A stretch of 6,113 nucleotides of DNA from contig JANQSX010000014.1 of the NCBI GenBank assembly GCA_028279085.1, positions 1 to 6,113 on the forward strand, written 5' to 3'. This document shows, in pieces, positions 1 through 5,422 of this stretch. The notes beneath the pieces were generated by a model. That model had not been told where the DNA came from. It did not search any database and saw only the letters and a program-made list of their open reading frames with translations. The DNA is from Bdellovibrionales bacterium (GTDB lineage Bacteria; Bdellovibrionota; Bdellovibrionia; Bdellovibrionales; UBA1609). A program made the translations under genes and the position numbers. The first letter of the stretch is position 1. Every line of letters begins with the position of its first letter.

Positions 1-1
1 A

Positions 2-175
2 GAAGAACTTCCAGGAGGAAAAGATCCTTTGAATGACTCCGGTTCTCTTCGCGTTCTTCGTGGCGGTAGTTGGCTCAGCGTTGCGTTGATGTTGCGCTCC
101 GCGTTTCGCGTCAGGAGCAACGCGTACGAAGGCGGGAGCAAAAATTTCGGGTTTCGTCTTGTGAGGACTTTGTAA
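2..175 (+). CDS. C-terminal end of an FGE-sulfatase/SUMF1-domain protein, probable DGR variable protein (5' truncated)
   Basis: The window opens inside a plus-strand gene that ends at TAA 173-175; 57 codons are visible. The reading frame gives RVLRGGSW (50-73), then RSAFR (95-109), then a terminal GFRLVRTL (149-172). This is the C-terminal signature of the formylglycine-generating-enzyme/SUMF1 domain, a C-type-lectin fold. In sulfatase-modifying enzymes the fold is catalytic, but in many bacterial surface and phage proteins it is only a binding scaffold. No catalytic residues fall in the visible part, so enzyme activity cannot be judged. From about base 47 to 139 the G+C is about 62% (hand count 58 of 93) in an otherwise AT-rich window. 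Codons such as GCG, CGC, GTC and GGC are used, unlike the neighbouring genes. That and the residue pattern suggest a DGR variable region. The gene converges on the lipoprotein gene ending at 239. An ordinary, non-diversified SUMF1-domain protein is the alternative. Confidence 0.82.
   Translation, partial: EELPGGKDPLNDSGSLRVLRGGSWLSVALMLRSAFRVRSNAYEGGSKNFGFRLVRTL
62..172 (+). other. Candidate DGR variable region (VR) in the SUMF1-domain C-terminus
   Basis: DGR variable regions sit at the 3' end of C-type-lectin-fold genes. They differ from a nearby template repeat only at template adenines, typically AAC or AAT codons. Here fixed scaffold residues (RGGSW, RSA, GFRLVR) alternate with unconstrained ones: L-S-V at 74-82, F at 104-106, V at 110-112, S-N at 116-121, Y at 125-127 and G-G-S at 131-139. 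Most of these codons end in C or T (CTC, AGC, GTT, TTT, GTC, AGC, AAC, TAC, GGC, AGC). That is what A-to-N changes at the first two positions of AAC or AAT would leave. Adenine is scarce (11 of 93 bases in 47-139). The boundaries are approximate. No template repeat or reverse transcriptase lies in the window, so the call is inferred from pattern alone. Confidence 0.5.
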
Positions 176-238
176 CCCTTTAGGGCTTTTAGAGAATTTT
201 TTAAATAAATCATGATATAGAAATAGTTTAAGAATCTT

Positions 239-1183
239 CTAATTCTGCTGACACTGAGCTACCGCGCCATTTTGACAACGAACATCCACATTCCATCGAA
301 TATTATTTTCATTCACACAATAAGGTTGAATCTTTGAGTTTGTTGGTATTGTTCCACATACCATTCTTGCTCTACTATTACTACAGTGAGCACCTTGACC
401 ATCACCACAGTAAACAGTCGCCCCTTGTTTTACAGTGACCTGAACATGAGCTACACATTGAGGTTCAGCATTAGCATCCAAATCACAATAAGGTTTTTCA
501 TTCCCCACTCTTTTACCGTCTTTGAGACAAACAGCTATAAATTTATTATTTTCCCTAATACATTTGGACTGGCCACCGCCTGAACATACCGCATCACCAT
601 TTAAGCAAAAAGATTGTATATTTCCATCTATAACAAAAGAACTCTCCACCTCTTTTTCTTTACACTCAGGCGGTGTATCAGAGTCACCACAAATCGGATT
701 CACACCCTTTTTAGGTTCACCCTTTTCCTTATCCACACAAATAGCTTCTATTTTTTCCTCTTTCTTAACACACCTGGCTTCACTGTTTTCAGAGTTGCAT
801 ATTATTTTCTTTCCATTTTCACACACAGGAATTTTGTTACCTGCATTCTCCACCTTTTGATCTTCTTTTTTCTCACAGTTCGGATTTTTATTACTTGCAA
901 GCACTTTATACTTGTATTTGGATTCCGCATTAGCATCAATGACAATCTCATAATTATTAGGTTGATATTCCACATCTTCACCTTCCACTACAGTAAAGGG
1001 GAAATCACTGTCTAAACCAACAAGATATTCACTAAGTGTAATACATTTTCCCGCTTCTAAAGTTTCCATACTTTCATTGCCGGCTCTTTTAAACCTAATA
1101 GCTTCATCCGTCTTATTTGTTAAAGTATAGAGGGAACAAGCTGACAGGATTGCGAAAAGACCTAATAGAAGAACAACTCTCAT
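239..1183 (-). CDS. Cysteine-rich repeat lipoprotein, function unknown
   Basis: A 314-residue protein I do not recognise. The N-terminus is a lipoprotein signal: basic Arg2, a hydrophobic stretch (residues 3-13), then lipobox LSAC with the lipidated Cys at 16. Ser at +2, not Asp, favours export to the outer membrane. Residues ~17-100 form a less Cys-rich N-domain. From ~119 to the end there are three tandem units of about 66-72 residues, each with six Cys: 121/129/138/149/165/174, 193/200/208/219/233/243 and 259/267/276/289/303/311. Units begin with a Cys followed by a turn such as ENG, LNG or GDG. Twenty Cys follow the lipid Cys, suggesting a disulfide-stabilised periplasmic or surface protein. 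No CxxCH haem motif is present. The start is ATG with a GAGGA ribosome binding site 6 bases upstream. It lies 34 bp after the outer-membrane protein gene on the same strand, so the two are probably cotranscribed. Confidence 0.85.
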   Translation of the reverse strand: MRVVLLLGLFAILSACSLYTLTNKTDEAIRFKRAGNESMETLEAGKCITLSEYLVGLDSDFPFTVVEGEDVEYQPNNYEIVIDANAESKYKYKVLASNKNPNCEKKEDQKVENAGNKIPVCENGKKIICNSENSEARCVKKEEKIEAICVDKEKGEPKKGVNPICGDSDTPPECKEKEVESSFVIDGNIQSFCLNGDAVCSGGGQSKCIRENNKFIAVCLKDGKRVGNEKPYCDLDANAEPQCVAHVQVTVKQGATVYCGDGQGAHCSNSRARMVCGTIPTNSKIQPYCVNENNIRWNVDVRCQNGAVAQCQQN

Positions 1184-1217
1184 TTTTTTCCTCTTTTATT
1201 ATATATGTAAAATACTT

Positions 1218-1886
1218 TTAAAAACTAAGACCCAACCATAATCCACCGGATAAGAACCAAATTTCACGAACTAAAAGATCATTTATTTTTTCAGACTCAC
1301 CGGCAGGCACCAATGTATCACCATAGTTTAAATCTATTTTGGAAAACAGAGGCTTATAAACACCTACATCCATATTCAATGTCAATTTATCAATAAGTAT
1401 AAAACGGTAACCTATATGAAGAGTGGGACCATGGTTTAATATATCCACCTTATAAATCGCAGTATCCGACAAGTCACTTACCTTACTGGTACCCCTCAAA
1501 TCCGATCCCATGACTTCCCCTTTTCCCCAAATCATAAGATTATAACCAAGTTCTATATAAGGACCTTCATATATACTCATAGCCCAACCTAATCGCGCAT
1601 CAAAAACCACTGAATTTATCAATGCTTTAGTCAATAATCGAGAATGTTTTGAAAGACCTAATTCACTTAACATATTTTGATGGAGATTCATAAACAGTTC
1701 CAAAGCAAAACCAGCTCCTACTTTAGTATAATACTGAGTACTCCAATTATAGCGCCCTTGAAGACCTGTATAAAAAGGAACATCCCCGCCTATACTTATT
1801 TCATAGCGATCCGCACCAGGCACAAAAGCAAAAGCAGAGTGCATTGAAAAAAGAAAAGAAATAAAAATTAATTTCTGTTTACTCAT
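1218..1886 (-). CDS. Predicted outer-membrane beta-barrel protein
   Basis: A 222-residue protein with a Sec signal peptide: Lys3 and Lys5, a hydrophobic core (residues 6-14) and a likely cleavage after AFA at residue 20. The mature part has alternating hydrophobic/polar stretches rich in Gly, Tyr and Trp, with family-like segments such as GPYIELGYNLMIWG and GPTLHIGYRFIL. It ends in a strand with a C-terminal Phe (LWLGLSF), the usual signal for BAM-dependent insertion into the outer membrane. The length would suit a barrel of roughly 8-10 strands. I do not recognise the family; an OmpA-like or OmpW-like barrel is possible, but no motif decides it. The start is ATG with GGAG 5 bases upstream. 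It is the first gene of a probable two-gene unit with the Cys-rich lipoprotein 34 bp downstream, which might be a surface partner (inference). Confidence 0.78.
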   Translation of the reverse strand: MSKQKLIFISFLFSMHSAFAFVPGADRYEISIGGDVPFYTGLQGRYNWSTQYYTKVGAGFALELFMNLHQNMLSELGLSKHSRLLTKALINSVVFDARLGWAMSIYEGPYIELGYNLMIWGKGEVMGSDLRGTSKVSDLSDTAIYKVDILNHGPTLHIGYRFILIDKLTLNMDVGVYKPLFSKIDLNYGDTLVPAGESEKINDLLVREIWFLSGGLWLGLSF

Positions 1887-1918
1887 AATAACTCCTAACT
1901 ACAGTTTTATCACTTCAA

Positions 1919-1952
1919 CTCATCTGTTACATCAGGTCCAACCACAGATGAG
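1919..1952 (-). promoter_or_regulatory. Perfect 9-bp inverted repeat upstream of the outer-membrane protein gene
   Basis: CTCATCTGT (1919-1927) and ACAGATGAG (1944-1952) are exact reverse complements separated by 16 bases. On the minus strand the element lies 33-66 bases before the ATG at 1886, between the candidate promoter and the ribosome binding site. No T-run follows it on the minus strand, so it is not an ordinary terminator. It could be an mRNA leader hairpin that affects stability or translation, or a binding site for a dimeric regulator. The sequence shows the symmetry; the role is inferred. Confidence 0.5.
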
Positions 1953-2015
1953 AGTAATTACCTTATACCGTTTATTTACACAAACAAAATTAAATGACTG
2001 TTTGTATGTTGTTAA

Positions 2016-2046
2016 ATTTTACCACTGTTTTTGATAATTTAGTCAA
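2016..2046 (-). promoter_or_regulatory. Candidate sigma70-type promoter for the outer-membrane protein/lipoprotein unit
   Basis: Read on the minus strand, TTGACT (2046-2041) resembles a -35 box. TAAAAT (2021-2016), preceded by TGG as in an extended -10 (TGn), resembles a -10 box. The spacer is 19 bases, longer than the preferred 17, which weakens the call. Initiation near 2009 would give a leader of about 120 bases containing the 9-bp inverted repeat. A second -10-like TATAAG lies nearer the gene (around 1963-1968, minus strand) but has no good -35. Confidence 0.3.
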
Positions 2047-2061
2047 TAGAAACAAGCTAAA

Positions 2062-2085
2062 AGTCAGACTATTTTCACACTGTGA
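2062..2085. promoter_or_regulatory. Two short odd-centred palindromes, possible operator
   Basis: AGTC-A-GACT (2062-2070) and TCACA-C-TGTGA (2075-2085) are perfect inverted repeats around a single central base, four bases apart. They sit just upstream of the candidate -35 of the outer-membrane protein gene, a usual place for an activator. TCACA-N1-TGTGA has the CRP half-site letters in the wrong order and spacing, so it is not a CRP site. The role is inferred from position only. Confidence 0.25.
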
Positions 2086-2144
2086 CAAAGAAAATATAGA
2101 CCACCTGGTATAAAAACAGCCTATTTCCTATATAATGCTAAAAT

Positions 2145-3434
2145 TTATATATTAATATATTTATCAGCTCTTTTTTTATCTATAGGACAAACATAAATAC
2201 GATCCATCAAAAGAATGTGTTCCTTTTGGTTAAACATTTCCATTCTTTTTCTGAGATTGACAGCGGAGCCTGTGGATTCATCTACGATATATATAGGAAA
2301 ATGCTCTGTGCCCTGTATAAAGTACAATCTTTTAACATGCTCTGAAGAGTTAGTATGTATGAACGGGATTCCCATTTTTTCCAAGGTTTTTTTCTTTTTA
2401 TCCAATTCCATTACCTGAGTTTCCTTATTCAAATAAGTATATTGAGTTTCATAAATTTTCTCATAAGGTTTTTTTTCAATAATTCGTCGTGCCCACTCAT
2501 TTTTATGAGCAACAGCTCTTAAGTTTTCAAAAAGAGAAGCATCCGTACAATGCAGATAATCCTCTAAGGATACAGGAATATGAAAATCACAGTTATCACT
2601 GTGAAAATAACGGTACAGCATCTCATCCATTGCCACCATTTTATTGTGAAAATAAACAGCCAACCCCATGTGTCTACGCCCCATAAAAAGATTCTCCACA
2701 CTATAAATGGCCTTATTCCCGATACCCATAAAAGCTTTGTCATTATCTATATACACTCTTAAATTATCCAATATCCATTCATGATCACAAACACCATATT
2801 CCGTGCCACAGAAAAAAGAATCTCTTTGAAGGTAGTCCATACGATCCACGTCCAAATCAGAACTAATAATTTGTTTCAACAAAGGTTTGAAATCTATACC
2901 TTTTGAGATAAAAAATTGATTATCAGAAAGTGTCACTCTGTCATCAATAAGATGTGCCACACATCGTGGATCAATGTCAGAAGCCTTGAGTATGTCTTTA
3001 ATCTCAGAATCCAAAAGCCATTTAATTGTATAATGCTCATGAGTGGCTCTTTTTGTATTATCATTTTCCTTTTCTACAAAATCGGGAAGGGATAACTCGG
3101 AAAGAAAAGGCATAGCGGTTTCGGAGATATGAGACAAAGGTCCATGTCCTATATCATGTAAAAGAGCTGCCAAGCGAATCAACTGACGGAAATCTTTTCG
3201 TTTTTGTAGGGTTAAAAATGGATCCAGGAAACGAAGAGAATCAAAGGCCCGACCGGCTAAATGGCACACTCCAAGAGAATGCAAAAAACGGCTATGAACG
3301 GCCCCTGGAAAAGCAAACTCAGCAAAACCTAATTGACGAATATAACGCAACCGCTGAAATATTACAGAGTCAATAAGCAATTTTTCACAATCGGAAAAAG
3401 TAATATATTTATGTATAGGATCAAGTATTCTCAC
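2145..3434 (-). CDS. HD-domain phosphohydrolase, SAMHD1/dNTPase-like family
   Basis: A 429-residue cytosolic protein of the HD superfamily (COG1078-like), whose members hydrolyse nucleotides; several are deoxynucleoside triphosphate triphosphohydrolases related to human SAMHD1. The metal-binding HD residues are all visible: His52 in RFLHSLGV, His93-Asp94 in LLHDIGHGPLSH, and Asp197 in LDVDRMDYLQRD. They match SAMHD1 His167, His206/Asp207 and Asp311. The N-terminus (MRILDPIHKYITFS) matches the family's usual start, and the length is normal. Residues ~220-429 form the less conserved helical and C-terminal part. The start is GTG with GGGAG 8 bases upstream; an in-frame stop lies 39 bases upstream and no better start codon lies between. 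It is divergent from the gene at 4054 and apparently monocistronic. The substrate is not shown by the sequence. dNTP pool control is the default inference; a defence role by dNTP depletion, known for some bacterial relatives, has no support here. Confidence 0.9.
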   Translation of the reverse strand: MRILDPIHKYITFSDCEKLLIDSVIFQRLRYIRQLGFAEFAFPGAVHSRFLHSLGVCHLAGRAFDSLRFLDPFLTLQKRKDFRQLIRLAALLHDIGHGPLSHISETAMPFLSELSLPDFVEKENDNTKRATHEHYTIKWLLDSEIKDILKASDIDPRCVAHLIDDRVTLSDNQFFISKGIDFKPLLKQIISSDLDVDRMDYLQRDSFFCGTEYGVCDHEWILDNLRVYIDNDKAFMGIGNKAIYSVENLFMGRRHMGLAVYFHNKMVAMDEMLYRYFHSDNCDFHIPVSLEDYLHCTDASLFENLRAVAHKNEWARRIIEKKPYEKIYETQYTYLNKETQVMELDKKKKTLEKMGIPFIHTNSSEHVKRLYFIQGTEHFPIYIVDESTGSAVNLRKRMEMFNQKEHILLMDRIYVCPIDKKRADKYINI

Positions 3435-4053
3435 AAATAAAACTCCCGCTACAACGCCGTCAAATACACCTTAAATAATCTCCACCGGATAAATCCTAGA
3501 GACTGGAATTTAAACAATATACTAAAGTAAAATAAAAAACACTATACAATAATTAAATAACTATTTTAAATAAGATTACTTACAGACAAATACATAAAAA
3601 TAAAAGAAGAATATAACTGCTAAAATAAACTCATCTTAATAAAACATCTTACATATAAATAACTAAAATTAAAGCTAAATAATTAAAATCAAAACAACTG
3701 TTTTTTTCTTTACACTTGTATAAGTAAACTCTTTACACCGGCTATAAATATTGAAAAACAAAACAGAAAAAATATCACTTTAATATTAAATTAAAAAAAA
3801 CATTTTTATAATTGACGAATGAAGAAAAAAATTTTTAGGATGTGCTGAATTAAAAAATAATACCAAACTTTTTAAACCACTTTTGTTAAAAGTTTTTGTC
3901 TTTTACTTTATATCCCTTTTATAGCCTTAGTATAAGAGACTAAATTTCAAACAGGGAAGAGACATCATCTGTATTATACAGTTAATAAAATGAAAGTCTT
4001 GTATAAAAAAGTAAAAAATTAAACACAAAAATCATCTTATTAAGAGGTAATAA
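3435..4053. other. 619-bp AT-rich divergent intergenic region
   Basis: No convincing gene is present in either direction. The stretch is extremely AT-rich, with A-rich runs on the plus strand at about 3520-3700 and 3770-3860. It must contain the promoters of both flanking genes. Visible candidates are weak: TTGTCT with TTATAG 17 bases later (around 3896-3924) on the plus strand, and a TATTAT box near 3972 without a good -35. AAAACA-AC-TGTTTT followed by Ts (3691-3707) is a very short AT-only hairpin. TTTAC...GTAAA (3709-3728) encloses ACTT-GTAT-AAGT, a possible regulator site. I see no tRNA-like, rRNA-like or CRISPR-like structure. Confidence 0.6.
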
Positions 4054-4428
4054 ATGATACGTTTTCAAATAAAAAAAGTAAAATATATCTCACTGTTTTG
4101 TGTTTTTACCTTTATCAGTCTTATTTCACTTTATTTATCCTCTCCACTGGCCTTATATAACAAACAAAAAAAGAACATATCCTCTATTCCGGAACAAATG
4201 AATACCACTTTACCGCCTTCTCAATTATTAAATGCTGATCAAATAAGAAAAACAAAAGATAAGACGGTTTATTATCTGAACCAAGCTTATTTTGGTATTA
4301 GTGATTACGAAAAAGCACAACAAGAGTTACGACAGTTTAATCGCCCCCTTATTGGCATTGTCGGACAGGATAATGATTGGGTGTCTTACCAGGAATATCA
4401 AAAAAAAATACTCGCCACTTCTTATTAG
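4054..4428 (+). CDS. Small membrane-anchored protein, function unknown
   Basis: A 124-residue protein I do not recognise. The N-terminus is basic (Arg3, Lys7, Lys8, Lys10), followed by a hydrophobic segment at residues ~11-30 with no convincing AxA cleavage site, so it is probably a signal anchor. The rest, Lys/Gln/Asn-rich and hydrophilic, would then face the periplasm. The C-terminal third (from QAYFGISDYEKAQQ, including RPLIGIVGQDNDWVSY) looks like a small folded region, perhaps alpha/beta. It may be a real gene and not an AT-rich chance frame: it starts with ATG and has GAGG 6 bases upstream, it does not lie opposite another gene, and it has a normal amino-acid mix after the membrane segment. 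It stands alone: divergent from the HD gene and convergent with purQ. The stop is TAG at 4426-4428. Confidence 0.72.
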   Translation: MIRFQIKKVKYISLFCVFTFISLISLYLSSPLALYNKQKKNISSIPEQMNTTLPPSQLLNADQIRKTKDKTVYYLNQAYFGISDYEKAQQELRQFNRPLIGIVGQDNDWVSYQEYQKKILATSY

Positions 4429-4463
4429 TATACAATTTTGAAAAGTCTTTATTGTACTCTTTT
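4427..4463 (+). terminator. Possible hairpin terminator between convergent genes
   Basis: AGTATACAAT (4427-4436) can pair with ATTGTACT (4451-4458), with a two-base bulge, across a 14-base loop. CTTTTAT follows on the plus strand. The stem is AT-rich and overlaps the stop codon of the plus-strand gene, so it is weak. It lies in the 51-bp gap between two convergent genes, where a terminator is expected. On the minus strand no T-run follows, so purQ is not obviously served by it. Confidence 0.3.
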
Positions 4464-4479
4464 ATATGAATATGAAATT

Positions 4480-5145
4480 CTAACCACTAAAGAAAGCCCT
4501 ACCGGCTATACCACCCATCCATTCCTCCACAGCTCGTTCAGGATGAGGCATCAAACCCGCCACATTTTTTTCCTCGTTCATTATTCCCGCTATATTTTCC
4601 AGGGAGCCATTAGGATTTTCCGTATACTTCCACCATATCTGACCTTGATCTTCCAGCTTTTTTATACACTCCTTATCAGCATAAAAACGTCCTTCCTTAT
4701 GAGCAATAGGAAGACAAATATCTTTTTGTATTTGCTCACCTCCCCAACTTGGACAAGGATGACAAAGCTGAAGCTTCACCCACTGATCAACAAAACGAAG
4801 GGTGTTATTAATCTGTAAAGTGCCTTCCAGCAAACCGGTTTCACACAATATTTGAAAGCCATTACAAATACCTAACACCGGTTTTCCTTTTTTGGCTGCT
4901 TCACAAATATCCTGCATAGCCGGAGAATGTGCCGCCAGAGCGCCTGCCCTCAGATAATCTCCATAAGAAAAACCTCCAGGCAAAACAAAAGAGGAGAAAC
5001 CCTCTGAAGAAAAATGATCGGCATACCATATTTTTTTCACCGGATAATTTAAGTTTTTAAAAGCCTTAACAACATCTTCGTCACACTGAGTGCCTGGAAA
5101 ACATAACACAGCAACCGGCTTGGTCTTTAATGCAAATAACTTCAA
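4480..5145 (-). CDS. purQ: Phosphoribosylformylglycinamidine synthase subunit PurQ (glutaminase)
   Basis: PurQ is the class I glutamine amidotransferase subunit of split FGAM synthase. It releases ammonia from glutamine and passes it to PurL for step 4 of de novo purine synthesis (FGAR to FGAM), in a complex with PurS. The 221 residues match the usual length. The triad is visible: Cys94 in LGICNGFQ, His201 and Glu203 in MPHPERA. Other landmarks are FPGTQCDED (16-24) and the GGFSYGDYLRAGALAA stretch (57-72). The start is TTG at 5145-5143, which overlaps the purS stop as TTGA and has GGAG 8 bases upstream; the next in-frame Met is at residue 77, after conserved PurQ sequence. The overlap implies translational coupling with purS. 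purL, the usual next gene, is absent downstream, where a convergent gene ends only 51 bp away. Confidence 0.96.
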   Translation of the reverse strand: MKLFALKTKPVAVLCFPGTQCDEDVVKAFKNLNYPVKKIWYADHFSSEGFSSFVLPGGFSYGDYLRAGALAAHSPAMQDICEAAKKGKPVLGICNGFQILCETGLLEGTLQINNTLRFVDQWVKLQLCHPCPSWGGEQIQKDICLPIAHKEGRFYADKECIKKLEDQGQIWWKYTENPNGSLENIAGIMNEEKNVAGLMPHPERAVEEWMGGIAGRAFFSG

Positions 5146-5384
5146 GATAAAATCTCCAATTCATAGCTTTCTACAAGAGAGTTACATAAAACAGACTCCG
5201 CCATCTCTCTAGCTTTGTTTAAAGCTTCTTCCTTATTAGCAGTATTAATTTTCAATTTAATAAATTTTCCATACTGACACTCTTCTATAAGGTGCTTTCT
5301 TCTTTTTAAAGTTTCCGCTATAGCACGACCCTGCACATCCAAAACTTCTTTTTTAGGTAAAATTTTAACTCCCACAATGACCAT
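5142..5384 (-). CDS. purS: Phosphoribosylformylglycinamidine synthase subunit PurS
   Basis: PurS is the small subunit that bridges PurQ and PurL in the split FGAM synthase complex and helps ammonia transfer. The 80 residues fit the family's usual ~80. Family features are VLDVQGRAIAETL (16-28), YGKFIKLKI (38-46) and a C-terminal SYELEIL strand. The frame stays open upstream to 5450, but ATG at 5384 is chosen: it has GGAGG 7 bases upstream, gives the normal family N-terminus (MVIVGVKILPKKEVLD), and leaves a 38-bp gap after purC instead of an overlap. The stop TGA shares two bases with the purQ TTG start. Confidence 0.95.
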   Translation of the reverse strand: MVIVGVKILPKKEVLDVQGRAIAETLKRRKHLIEECQYGKFIKLKINTANKEEALNKAREMAESVLCNSLVESYELEILS

Positions 5385-5396
5385 ACTAATTCCTCC
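5385..5396 (-). promoter_or_regulatory. Ribosome binding site that fixes the purS start
   Basis: On the minus strand GGAGGA (5396-5391) precedes the ATG at 5384. It is a strong Shine-Dalgarno with a 7-base spacer measured from GGAGG. It favours the internal ATG over the longer open frame beginning at 5450. Confidence 0.85.
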
Positions 5397-5422
5397 ATTT
5401 GCTCTTGCTAATAAAAAATTAT

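Noticed and set aside
174..215. CCCT-TT-AGGG followed by T-rich DNA as a terminator or DGR-type hairpin after the SUMF1 gene
   Set aside because: Only three G-C pairs can form with a workable loop and the T-run is displaced, so the structure is too weak to call.
386..1015. Plus-strand open frames opposite the Cys-rich lipoprotein gene
   Set aside because: They are antisense to a clear lipoprotein gene, have no ribosome binding sites worth noting, and encode Phe/Ser/Thr-rich shadow sequence without motifs.
2075..2085. CRP/FNR-type operator
   Set aside because: Half-sites are in the order TCACA-N1-TGTGA, not TGTGA-N6-TCACA.
2215..2762. Plus-strand open frames opposite the HD gene
   Set aside because: Antisense to a gene with intact HD motifs; short and motif-free.
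3990..4022. Ten-codon mini-frame (MKVLYKKVKN) before the 4054 gene as a leader peptide
   Set aside because: It has no ribosome binding site and no attenuator-like alternative hairpins; Lys-rich mini-frames are common by chance in A-rich DNA.
4438..4818. Plus-strand 126-codon frame opposite purQ
   Set aside because: It lies almost wholly antisense to purQ, whose catalytic residues are intact; the translation looks like shadow sequence.
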